NCBI GenBank assembly: GCA_964433495.1
Contig: CAYSRC010000005.1
Coordinates: forward strand, 3,227-67,226
Direction: 5' to 3'
Origin: CAYSRC01 sp964433495
GTDB lineage: Bacteria; Bacillota; Clostridia; Oscillospirales; Ruminococcaceae
DNA: 64,000 nt
This document shows, in pieces, positions 1 to 6,389 of this stretch (the first letter of the stretch is position 1; the number at the start of each line of letters is the position of its first letter). A program made the translations under genes and the position numbers. Below the pieces are notes generated by a model. That model did no database searches. It saw nothing but the letters and a program-made list of their open reading frames with translations, and was not told the DNA's origin.

Positions 1-573
1 GATGGATTCCTGCGTCTCATTGACGCTGAACGCGTGGGTGAAGCTGCCCATGCCCTGTTCCGCACCGTTCACCCGTGTCATGCCGCCGATCTGCGCGCAG
101 GCCATTCCGACGACCGTTCCCGCATCGAAGGCGGGGCGCGCGGGCGGCTGCGGTTCGGGTGCAGCCGCAGGTTCGGGAGTGAGCTGTGTATCGACCTGCG
201 TCGGGGTAGAGGGAGTTTGCGGGTCGGATGATGGTCCCGATTGCTGTGCAGGAGTTATTTCTGCCGGTTGAGCAGGCACGATCTCTGTCATGGGCTGAGT
301 TGCTGGGCTTTGCTCCGCTTCGGGCTTGGCTGCGGCAGGGGAACTGTCCGTTTCACAGGATTCATTCTGTACTTCGGCTTCGTTGTCAGCCTCCGCTTCT
401 TCCTGTTTTGCGAACGCCGCGACGTCGAGGGTATTTACCGCCTGCGCTGTCTCTGCCCCCGCTTCAACATTACTCTGCGGAGCTTCCGCTATGCTCGCCG
501 CCGCGTCGGGCCGCGCCGCGCATCCCGTGAGCAGGAGTATGGCTATGCATAGTGCTGTCATTTCCTTTTTCAT
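1..573 (-). CDS. Putative lipoprotein, C-terminal part beyond the window edge
   Basis: The first 191 codons are visible and the frame is open through base 1, so the gene is cut by the edge. The protein begins MKKEMTALCIAILLLTGC: a short basic start, a hydrophobic stretch and a lipobox (LTGC), so it is predicted to be lipid-anchored on the outer face of the membrane. Residues from about 20 to 150 are a low-complexity linker rich in Ala, Glu, Pro, Thr and Gln. A more ordered part then begins (FDAGTVVGMACAQIGG). The start ATG overlaps the stop of the upstream gene as ATGA, implying translational coupling. I do not recognise the family; it may be a surface protein of the mobile element. The lipoprotein call is firm, the function unknown. 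Confidence 0.7.
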   Translation of the reverse strand, partial: MKKEMTALCIAILLLTGCAARPDAAASIAEAPQSNVEAGAETAQAVNTLDVAAFAKQEEAEADNEAEVQNESCETDSSPAAAKPEAEQSPATQPMTEIVPAQPAEITPAQQSGPSSDPQTPSTPTQVDTQLTPEPAAAPEPQPPARPAFDAGTVVGMACAQIGGMTRVNGAEQGMGSFTHAFSVNETQESI

Positions 574-1145
574 TGTTCCGTCTCCTCATCGCTGTTTATT
601 TTGTCCTGTTCGTTGGGCTCCTCGTCGTCCTGCCCGTCGGTCTGCGCGTCGTTTTGCCCGTCGGTCTGCGCATCGTCCTGCCCGTTGGTCTGCGTGTCGT
701 CCTGCGCATCGGCCTGCGTGTCATCCGGCTCCTCACGCAGCAGCTCCTCGCACTGCTCGATGAACTCTCCCAGCCGCTTGCCGTCCAGCACCTCGCTCTC
801 GAGGAGAAACCGTGCCGCCCGGCGGTATTGCTCGCCGTCCTGCCCAACTCGTGCCATTTCGGTGAGAATCTCCGCCGCGTTGATCGCCGCGGCGGGGTCG
901 TGCAGCTGCTTTTCCGTCCACATCCCGAGCAGCTTTCGCGCGTCGCGGACATACCGTTTGCACCGCTCCGCCGCCGCTTTGTCATCTTGAAGCTTCTTCT
1001 CCGCCACGTCCTCTGCGCAGCCGAGCAGCAGCTCCGACATCTCCATGTAGTCCTCCACGCCGGGCACGAAGTACTCCATGGCTTTCCGGCACAGATACAT
1101 CGCCGCGTCCTTGCTGAATTCCCGTTCTACAATCAAATCGTCCAT
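570..1145 (-). CDS. Acidic hypothetical protein with C-terminal octapeptide repeats
   Basis: This encodes 191 residues from an ATG preceded by AAAGGGGG; a longer frame to 1253 lacks such a site. The N-terminal ~140 residues look helical and charged (EREFSKDAAMYLCRKAMEYF). The C-terminus is a run of eight-residue repeats of the type DDAQTDGQ, followed by an acidic tail. No signal peptide or membrane segment is seen, so it is probably cytoplasmic. It lies between the cyclotransferase gene and the lipoprotein gene and shares an ATGA overlap with the latter, so it is likely part of the same operon. I do not recognise a family. The repeat tail may vary in length between strains because the DNA repeat is nearly exact. 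Confidence 0.65.
   Translation of the reverse strand: MDDLIVEREFSKDAAMYLCRKAMEYFVPGVEDYMEMSELLLGCAEDVAEKKLQDDKAAAERCKRYVRDARKLLGMWTEKQLHDPAAAINAAEILTEMARVGQDGEQYRRAARFLLESEVLDGKRLGEFIEQCEELLREEPDDTQADAQDDTQTNGQDDAQTDGQNDAQTDGQDDEEPNEQDKINSDEETEQ
630..725 (-). repeat. 24-bp coding tandem repeat, four units
   Basis: Four consecutive 24-bp units encode DDTQADAQ, DDTQTNGQ, DDAQTDGQ and NDAQTDGQ within the acidic hypothetical protein. A degenerate fifth unit (DDEEPNEQ) follows. The units differ by a few substitutions only. Confidence 0.85.
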
Positions 1146-1236
1146 GTCTGTTGACCCCCTTTCTTCGGTCAACCACAACATACCCCAAACCCCGCGACAT
1201 ATCCAGAGCTTTTCCCACACAGTCCATTTGCATGAT

Positions 1237-1725
1237 TCATCGGCCTCGTTCATTCCTCCACTTTCGCGCCGCTTTTACCTCCTGTCGGCAGGTTTGCAGC
1301 GCGCGGGAAAGTAATCGTACATCCAACCCGTTTTGCTTAAAGCCGTCGTAGATTCCGTTAAAGTACGCGACGGACGGCATCGCCGGCCTCTTTTCCAGCT
1401 TCCTGTTCATGACATAGACGAGAGCTGCCACCTCCTTTCCGCTCTCCGTCTCAACCGTGAGATACGCTTTGTCATAGTGCCCGCTTCGCACACCCTCATA
1501 GAAATCGAGCGCACGCTCGCACGGTTCGGTCAGCCTCCAGAGCAGGCCCTCGACCCGCCCGTTTTTCTGCGGGATCACCGTCGCGTAGCCCGACCCGCGA
1601 AACGCGAGCGCATATCCGTCCAACACAGCCTTTCCCACAACCTCGGCCTGCGGGCATCGGTATGCCATCTGATCAAGGTTGATGTTGGAGCCGTAGGCAA
1701 AATACAGTGTTCGGTTATCTTCCAT
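1237..1725 (-). CDS. Gamma-glutamylcyclotransferase (GGCT/AIG2-like)
   Basis: A 162-residue protein of the cyclotransferase fold, which turns gamma-glutamyl amines into 5-oxoproline plus the free amine. It shows the N-terminal substrate loop YFAYGSN and the typical FYEGV segment whose Glu is the catalytic base in the family. Its length is normal for single-domain members. I place the start at the ATG at 1725 because GGGAG lies 7 bases upstream; an ATG two codons earlier is too close to that site. It overlaps the end of the preceding small gene by 11 bases. Its closeness to the amidoligase gene suggests that the two act on the same gamma-glutamyl or isopeptide linkage. This gene pairing has been described for the amidoligase superfamily; the substrate is unknown. 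Confidence 0.85.
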   Translation of the reverse strand: MEDNRTLYFAYGSNINLDQMAYRCPQAEVVGKAVLDGYALAFRGSGYATVIPQKNGRVEGLLWRLTEPCERALDFYEGVRSGHYDKAYLTVETESGKEVAALVYVMNRKLEKRPAMPSVAYFNGIYDGFKQNGLDVRLLSRALQTCRQEVKAARKWRNERGR

Positions 1726-1978
1726 CTTCATTCTCCCATATCCTGACAGCGCCAATCTCGGCAAGCCGGCGGATCAACGCCGCCGCTCTTTCGCTTCGGG
1801 TTCCGCTTTCGGGCAGCGGACAGGGGCGTTCGGTGATCCTCTCGCAGTATTTCCGCATATATTCGATGTAGTCGTCAAGATTTTTGAAACGATCTGCGTG
1901 GAAATTCGCGTCCCGAAACGTGTGTAGAATCTCCTCAGGCGTGCCTGTCAGCGTCTTGTCCTCAATTCGTATTTTCAT
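1715..1978 (-). CDS. Small hypothetical protein between amidoligase and cyclotransferase
   Basis: An 87-residue protein starting MKIRIEDKTLTGT, with an AAGGA site just upstream of the ATG. It begins 7 bases after the amidoligase stop and overlaps the cyclotransferase start, so the three genes form a tight coupled unit. It has a beta-like N-terminus, a central helical part (FKNLDDYIEYMRKYCERI) and a C-terminal helix. There is no cysteine cluster, signal peptide or membrane segment. I do not recognise the family. By position it could be a substrate, carrier or accessory subunit of the amidoligase, but the sequence gives no direct proof. Confidence 0.65.
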   Translation of the reverse strand: MKIRIEDKTLTGTPEEILHTFRDANFHADRFKNLDDYIEYMRKYCERITERPCPLPESGTRSERAAALIRRLAEIGAVRIWENEDGR

Positions 1979-1985
1979 ACTGTCC

Positions 1986-2951
1986 TTACCTCTCTCTTTC
2001 GGTATTCTGCCGGTTGTTGCACCTGTAGCTCGACTTGTCATACCGCCAAGCGCGGTCGCCCTCGAGGTGCTCGAGCAGATGATTTCTTGTATTTTTGAAC
2101 TCATCCCCGTTGAGACCCATCCGCACAAGCCAGACGCGAAAGGTGAATTTTTCGTTGTCCGACCGCGTCCTGCGCATGACCGTGCTGCGCTGCTCGATGG
2201 CCTGTTCGGACATCGCGAGACACAGGTTCACATACGCCGCGACCTTGCCCGCGTGCAGTGTCGAATTGAACAGCCTGAACTCGACCGTGCCTCTGTAAAA
2301 CACCGAGTGCAGGTTGAGCGCGTAATACCGCGTCCAGTTGTAGTGCTCATGCGATTCCGGCCTCCCCTCGTACCAGATACGCTCGAGCGCCGTGAGGTTT
2401 TGGGTTTCCTCGCTGGAGAGGCGGCGAGCCTCGCGCAGCATCGGTTCACGAACGCGTTGGCACCATTGCTGCGCGCGCCGTTCGTTGACCTGCAATGCCT
2501 TGTAGAGGATATCCTCCTTGGAGAACATGATGCTCAGCAGGTTCTTGAGGCTCTGCCGGTTGTGGTTGGCCGCGTCCACATGCACGTGAATTCCGCACGA
2601 GTCGTTTACCTTTGCGCCCGCGTGCCGCACCTGACGCACCACCTCCTGCAGCTTAGGCAGCTCCTCGTATGAAAGCTTGGGTGTGACAAGCTCCACACTG
2701 TACTCTCTTGCGCTCACCGGCTGATATTCGTTCCGTATCTTCCGCTCCCTGCGGATGCTTCCGTCGCTGACAAAGGACCATTCCTTGTCCTGCGTGTCCT
2801 GTACGGTATATTTATCATAGGCTCCGCCCGCGTGCTTCACCTGCGTGCCGAAATATGACGCGATTGCCTTTGCGGCCGCATTTCTCGTGATGCCCGTCAT
2901 CTCGATCTCAACCCCGAAATACTGCCCCTTGATGCCGGGGTAGGTCGGCAT
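1986..2951 (-). CDS. Putative amidoligase (COOH-NH2 ligase, Amidoligase_2 type)
   Basis: A 321-residue protein with hallmarks of the glutamine-synthetase-fold amidoligases, which use ATP to join a carboxylate to an amine. Visible motifs are FGVEIEMTG (residues 12-20), SDGSIR (62-67), YSVELVTP (84-91), CGIHVHVD (119-126) and GTVEFRLFNSTL (221-232). These correspond to the metal/ATP-binding acidic residues, the HxH element and the EFR element of the family. It lies directly after the parR-like gene in the mobile element and before the small gene and cyclotransferase. The ATG at 2951 has GAGG 9 bases upstream. A GTG at 2994 with a stronger site (AGGGAGGAG) opens a different frame that runs into this one, so the N-terminus may be shifted. 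The substrate is unknown; peptide tagging or a small-molecule conjugate are both possible. Confidence 0.85.
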   Translation of the reverse strand: MPTYPGIKGQYFGVEIEMTGITRNAAAKAIASYFGTQVKHAGGAYDKYTVQDTQDKEWSFVSDGSIRRERKIRNEYQPVSAREYSVELVTPKLSYEELPKLQEVVRQVRHAGAKVNDSCGIHVHVDAANHNRQSLKNLLSIMFSKEDILYKALQVNERRAQQWCQRVREPMLREARRLSSEETQNLTALERIWYEGRPESHEHYNWTRYYALNLHSVFYRGTVEFRLFNSTLHAGKVAAYVNLCLAMSEQAIEQRSTVMRRTRSDNEKFTFRVWLVRMGLNGDEFKNTRNHLLEHLEGDRAWRYDKSSYRCNNRQNTERER

Positions 2952-2990
2952 CCTTTACCACCTCGATTCTGTTTGTGTATTCTGTCTCCG

Positions 2991-3296
2991 TCACGCCTCC
3001 TCCCTTTGCAGCGCGCGCAGGAAATCCAGCGCCGCGCCGCCGAAGCCATCGCTTGACGTCTCCGGCTCTGTTTTCTGCGCGGGGAAACCCCCGCCGCCCT
3101 GTTCCGCCATCACCTCCCGCACGGCTGCTTTTATGTTCTCGAGCAGAGCCTGCTCCCCGCAGACCGTCCTGCAAATATACATGGTGCGCTGTCCGCGCGG
3201 AAGGGCGGCGAGGCGTTCCCACGCGCCGCGCTGGATTGGGTTGTCCATGTGCAAAATGAGGCTCAGCCTGCGCGTCTGCGGTTTATCTCCTGCCAT
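2991..3296 (-). CDS. ParR-like centromere-binding protein
   Basis: A 101-residue protein that starts 14 bases inside the end of parM, the normal arrangement for type II plasmid partition pairs. The N-terminal segment RRLSLILHMDNP followed by ERLAALPRGQRTMYICRTV resembles ParR-type ribbon-helix-helix DNA-binding proteins. The C-terminal half is Gly-, Gln- and Glu-rich and probably flexible, with a final helix (GAALDFLRAL) that could contact ParM filaments. The role is inferred from length, position and this weak pattern. No centromere-like direct repeats were recognised in the immediate flanks. Confidence 0.6.
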   Translation of the reverse strand: MAGDKPQTRRLSLILHMDNPIQRGAWERLAALPRGQRTMYICRTVCGEQALLENIKAAVREVMAEQGGGGFPAQKTEPETSSDGFGGAALDFLRALQREEA

Positions 3297-4206
3297 TGCC
3301 CGTCAATTCGCCCGCAAGCCGCTCATAGGCGAGGGCGTTGACCCGTTCGCCGCCGAGAAAGATTGCCCTGCACAGGCCCGCGCGCGGCGTCACGGCGCAT
3401 CTTATGAGCTTCGCTCCTCCGCCGAGAAAGACGGCAGGCATGGCGCGGACGTCGAGTCCGCATTCCGTGACAGCTGCCAAAACGCTTTGCGCGTAGCGCT
3501 CTCCCTGCTCGAGCACGATGCTCTTAGCCCGCGCGTCCGCGCTGCACGGCTCGCCGCGCAGGATACCCTCGATCTGCGCGGGCGTCAGCGAGACACCGAG
3601 CGCGCGGCGGGTCTGTTCCGCCGCCTCGTCCAGCAGCCGAATGACGCCGAGCTCAAGGCTGCGGCAGGAGGCGGCGTTCGGCACGCCGTTATCCAACCGC
3701 ATGACGTCCACCGTCCATCCGCCGATGTCTGCGACAATGACCGACGGCTCGTTCTTCCATTCCTCCCCGTGCAGCAGCACGGCGGCATAGCCCTGCGGGA
3801 ACAGCAAAACGTCCTTTACGGCAACCTCATACGCCGTGCCCTCGAACACAAACGAAGCCGGCTCGCCGCCCCAAAGCAGGTATTCCTTAAAGCTCTTTTT
3901 CTGCCGCCCGAAGCTCGTGAGGGGCAATCCCGCAGCAATGATAATCTCGCTTTTTGTCGGAAGCCCGCGATACCGAAGCTCTTTTGCGACGGCAGCGAGG
4001 GTGAGAAGATAAAAGCGATCCGACTGCGTCTTGTCCGGCAGCAGAGGCTGGCGGCCGCTGCCGCACAGATGAAACCGGCCCTCGATTTCAAGCAGATTGG
4101 TTCTTGTATACGGCTCGTGCGCAAAGGTCGTGACGCCGGAGGGGAAGGTAAAATGCGCCGTTTTCATCGCGGCGTTTCCGTGGTCGATTCCGATGATGGG
4201 ATTCAT
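3283..4206 (-). CDS. parM: ParM/StbA-family actin-like plasmid segregation ATPase
   Basis: A 307-residue protein with the actin/Hsp70 fold signature: phosphate-1 loop IGIDHGNAAMKTA near the N-terminus, phosphate-2 loop VIVADIGGWTVDVM in the middle and the adenosine motif VFLGGGAKLI near the end. Length is normal for ParM. Family members polymerise with ATP and push apart plasmid or excised-element copies bound by ParR. It overlaps the parR-like gene downstream and follows a small unknown gene. Finding it with ssb and a ParB-like gene is typical of conjugative elements in Clostridia that have a transient circular form. Confidence 0.85.
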   Translation of the reverse strand: MNPIIGIDHGNAAMKTAHFTFPSGVTTFAHEPYTRTNLLEIEGRFHLCGSGRQPLLPDKTQSDRFYLLTLAAVAKELRYRGLPTKSEIIIAAGLPLTSFGRQKKSFKEYLLWGGEPASFVFEGTAYEVAVKDVLLFPQGYAAVLLHGEEWKNEPSVIVADIGGWTVDVMRLDNGVPNAASCRSLELGVIRLLDEAAEQTRRALGVSLTPAQIEGILRGEPCSADARAKSIVLEQGERYAQSVLAAVTECGLDVRAMPAVFLGGGAKLIRCAVTPRAGLCRAIFLGGERVNALAYERLAGELTGNGRR

Positions 4207-4219
4207 CTGCCGGGCCTCC

Positions 4220-4555
4220 TTATTTCAATCGCTCAAGGAACTGTGCGCGCAGGCTCACCTTGGAGATGGACTTGTCCAAGCCCTCGATGCCCGCCGACAG
4301 GGTATGCCGGATGGATTTGAGGGTTTTCTCGTCGGTGCAGCCGTCCACCACAACATACGAGCGGCGGCCGTCTCTGCTCGCGCACAGCACCTCACGGCGT
4401 CCCTGTTCGTCCCGAATGCTCGAGAGAAGCTGCTGCGCGAGGCGCAGGCGGTAGCTGTATTGCAGCCGCTCGTCGTCTCCGCGCACATGGTGCTTTTCCA
4501 GAATGGCGGCCGCTTCCCGTGTGTCGATCTGCATGTCCCTGCGCAGCGCGCGCAA
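4220..4555 (-). CDS. Small hypothetical protein between ParB-like and ParM genes
   Basis: About 111 residues if it starts at TTG 4555, just past the ParB-like stop; an ATG at 4534 (MQIDTREAAAILEK) would give 104 residues. An in-frame extension to 4705 would overlap the ParB-like gene by about 145 bases and is unlikely. The sequence shows a basic helical N-terminus, then a beta-rich patch (RRSYVVVDGCTD) and a C-terminal helix (LRAQFLERLK). No family was recognised. It sits between two partition genes, so an accessory role in maintenance is possible. Confidence 0.5.
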   Translation of the reverse strand: MRALRRDMQIDTREAAAILEKHHVRGDDERLQYSYRLRLAQQLLSSIRDEQGRREVLCASRDGRRSYVVVDGCTDEKTLKSIRHTLSAGIEGLDKSISKVSLRAQFLERLK

Positions 4556-4559
4556 AATC

Positions 4560-5573
4560 TCACGTTCCGCTCTGCGCGGGATTTTCGGGTGCTTCGTCCG
4601 TGACGATTTCTTTGTTTTGTTCTCTTTGTTCTGTGCCGCGTTCAACGGTATTCCTCCAATCTGTCGGTTTGATCTTCGTTTCGATGAGTTCGGCGATTCG
4701 GGCAAAATCCTCGGATATTTCCCGCGCGTCCGAGACGAGCCCGTCCAGCTGCTCGGGGCGCACGCCGGTGTGGTAGATCCATATGCGGACGTTTTCCTCT
4801 GTCGGTCGGACGAGGATCGCTTTCTCGAACGCGGCGCAGAAGGTTTTTGCGACGCGGCTCTTTTGCTCGATCTCGGCGTCCTTTTCCTCCATTTCTTTGC
4901 GCGCCTTTTTCCGCTCGATGAGCTGCGCCGCCGCCTGCTCCTGCTCCTCCGGCGGCAAGCCCTGCACCTGCCTTGTGATCTCGTACCCCTGATTGACTGA
5001 AATCTCTTTTTTGTCCAATGCGTCCTTGACCGGCTCGGGAGCCTGCTCGTCGATTTTCATGATACGTCCCATTGTATTGCTGCCGATTCCCGCTGCCTGA
5101 GCCAACTGCTCTCGAGTATTTACAGAAAAAATCGGGTTTGGCGAATTCGCCAAACCCGATTTTGCCGCTTCGCTTTTCTGGTCCCCGCCGCCTGCGGACA
5201 TATTTTCCCTCGCCCTCGCCTCGATGTCCGGCTTCATCTTCAGCGCGATTTGCCCGAGCTCCCATGCCGTGAGATTGCGGCGCGCTTTCTGCGTATCCAG
5301 CGCCCACTGCTTCGCCTCGAGGCGGTCCTCGAAGTGGAAGACCGCAATCTTGTACGGCAGACCGTGCTTTTCGCAGAGGGTGAACCGATTGTGTCCGTCC
5401 ACGATCTCGAGGTTCTCGTTGACGATGACCGGCGCATAGCAGCCGTTTTGCAGAATGTCCGTTTCCAGCGCCGAGAGCTGCTCCTCCGAGAGGGGAGGCA
5501 GCAGCTCCGCAAATTCGGGCAGCACCGTGCACATCCGCTCGGTGCTGTCGTAGATGATTCCTGTGTTCTTCAA
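4560..5573 (-). CDS. ParB/Spo0J-like nuclease-fold DNA-binding protein
   Basis: A 337-residue protein from a TTG at 5573 with a strong AGGAGG 8 bases upstream. The N-terminal ParB domain is clear: LETDILQNGCYAPVIV followed by VDGHNRFTLC at about residues 50-65. A helix-turn-helix region follows (TREQLAQAAGIGSNTMGRI). The second half is a coiled, charged segment (PPEEEQ to IERKKARKEMEEKD) with a variable tail. Such proteins bind element DNA for partition, replication or transfer control. A perfect 36-bp palindrome lies in frame between the two domains. The 3' end abuts the next small gene. Confidence 0.8.
   Translation of the reverse strand: MKNTGIIYDSTERMCTVLPEFAELLPPLSEEQLSALETDILQNGCYAPVIVNENLEIVDGHNRFTLCEKHGLPYKIAVFHFEDRLEAKQWALDTQKARRNLTAWELGQIALKMKPDIEARARENMSAGGGDQKSEAAKSGLANSPNPIFSVNTREQLAQAAGIGSNTMGRIMKIDEQAPEPVKDALDKKEISVNQGYEITRQVQGLPPEEQEQAAAQLIERKKARKEMEEKDAEIEQKSRVAKTFCAAFEKAILVRPTEENVRIWIYHTGVRPEQLDGLVSDAREISEDFARIAELIETKIKPTDWRNTVERGTEQREQNKEIVTDEAPENPAQSGT
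5128..5163. repeat. Perfect 36-bp palindrome inside the ParB-like coding region
   Basis: The bases on either side of the centre (between 5145 and 5146, inside a GAATTC) are fully complementary for 18 positions. On the coding strand it encodes KSGLANSPNPIF, placed between the ParB domain and the helix-turn-helix. There is no central loop sequence, so it is a true palindrome rather than a stem-loop with spacer. Confidence 0.95.
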
Positions 5574-5612
5574 TTTTCTACTCCTCCTGTGATGGATACG
5601 GCTCAATGCCTG

Positions 5613-5966
5613 TTATGCGCATGTCTCGCTGTCACAGGCCACCTCCGGCTTTCTCGGCGAGAGGAATTCCACCTCGTTCGCCTTGATGAGGAAGCCGGGC
5701 TGCCGTCCGGGTTCGTCCGCGAACGCGATGGTTTCGAAGCTGCCGCTGACGGCAATCTTGCAGCCCGTGTACAGATGCTTGGCACAGAGCTCCGCGAGGC
5801 CGCCACTGACCTTTGCGCTGATGAAGTCGGTGATGGGGTTGCCGTCGCGGTCCCTGTACCTGCGGTCTGACGCGATGCGGAGGATGGCATAGGGCCTGTC
5901 CCCGATCTCTGCGGTTTTGAGCTCAACTTCTTTTGTAAGGTTGCCGATGGCTGTGATTTTGATCAT
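5613..5966 (-). CDS. ssb: Single-stranded DNA-binding protein, tail-less variant
   Basis: A 117-residue OB-fold protein starting MIKITAIGNLTKEVEL, with AAGGAG 9 bases before the ATG. Segments such as YAILRIASDRR, FISAKVSGGLAELCAKHL and GCKIAVSGSFET follow the bacterial SSB pattern. It stops soon after the OB-fold (SPRKPEVACDSETCA) and lacks the acidic DDIPF-type tail by which chromosomal SSB recruits partner enzymes. This fits a mobile-element SSB that coats transferred or rolling-circle single strands. It is the first gene of the leftward unit, and two strong hairpins lie upstream. Confidence 0.85.
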   Translation of the reverse strand: MIKITAIGNLTKEVELKTAEIGDRPYAILRIASDRRYRDRDGNPITDFISAKVSGGLAELCAKHLYTGCKIAVSGSFETIAFADEPGRQPGFLIKANEVEFLSPRKPEVACDSETCA

Positions 5967-6001
5967 GGGTTTCTTCTCCTTTTGGGTTTTGTTTTTATTT
6001 A

Positions 6002-6039
6002 AAAATGGAGAATGGGAACGACGTCCCATTCTCCATTTT
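6002..6039 (-). terminator. 16-bp perfect hairpin upstream of ssb
   Basis: Arms 6002-6017 and 6024-6039 are exactly complementary around a 6-base loop (acgacg). On the minus strand the stem ends in TTTTTAAAT, so it could stop transcription entering ssb or act as a structured leader or replication signal. Confidence 0.6.
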
Positions 6040-6053
6040 CGGACAAAAGAAAA

Positions 6054-6087
6054 AGGCCGGAATGAGTTGACTTTCTCATTCCGGCCT
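6054..6087 (-). terminator. 13-bp hairpin with T-run on the minus strand
   Basis: Arms 6054-6066 and 6075-6087 pair exactly around an 8-base loop. On the minus strand the stem is followed by TTTTTCTTTT, the form of a rho-independent terminator for leftward transcription coming from the tRNA-Leu side. Confidence 0.7.
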
Positions 6088-6163
6088 CTTGGTTCACCGC
6101 TTTGATTCTATTTTGGTTAGATGGCTAAAAACTCCTGTTTTTGCGCCTTAAAATGAATGGTGT

Positions 6164-6187
6164 AGGGGTTCGAGTCCCGTCCGCCCG
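6164..6187 (+). other. tRNA 3'-end-like remnant, candidate attachment site
   Basis: The stretch contains AGGGGTTCGAGTCCCGT, which looks like a T-arm with its TTCGAGT loop, followed by CCGCCCG as an acceptor 3' strand. No D-arm or anticodon arm precedes it, so it is not a full tRNA gene. Conjugative elements often duplicate the 3' end of a tRNA gene on integration. One T-stem position does not pair, so the call is tentative. Confidence 0.35.
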
Positions 6188-6245
6188 TAAAAACCCCTAT
6201 TTTGCATCTACGGTGCGTGAAACTTTTTTCACGGCCCCTAAGACG

Positions 6246-6276
6246 CCGAAAACCCCGATTTTATCGGGGTTTTCGG
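6246..6276 (-). terminator. Terminator downstream of tRNA-Leu
   Basis: Arms 6246-6259 and 6263-6276 form a 14-bp perfect stem with a 3-base loop, about 30 bases past the tRNA 3' end. The 3' arm on the minus strand contains GGGGTTTTCGG. It lies between the tRNA and the mobile element genes. Confidence 0.65.
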
Positions 6277-6304
6277 GCTGTGCATCTTTTTTGTCAAGTA
6301 GACA

Positions 6305-6389
6305 TGGTGCGGGTAACAGGGGTCGAACCTGCACACCTTGCGGCACAAGATCCTAAATCTTGCGCGTCTGCCAATTCCGCCATACCCGC
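6305..6389 (-). tRNA. tRNA-Leu (anticodon UAG)
   Basis: The minus strand folds as a class II tRNA of 85 bases including an encoded CCA. The 5' acceptor strand GCGGGTA pairs with TACCCGC. The anticodon arm is CAAGA-TTTAGGA-TCTTG, placing TAG at positions 34-36, which reads CUN leucine codons. A short variable arm (TGCCGCAAGGTGT) and the T-loop GTTCGACC are present. It is intact and has its own promoter and terminator. Confidence 0.95.

Noticed and set aside
552..1154. 200-codon plus-strand frame over the 24-bp repeats
   Set aside because: It is a shadow of the repeat-coding minus-strand gene; the Leu/Val/Arg repeats arise from the complementary bases.
6164..6187. A complete second tRNA gene upstream of the fragment
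   Set aside because: No D-arm, anticodon arm or 5' acceptor strand can be found in the preceding 80 bases; only the T-arm and acceptor-like end are present.
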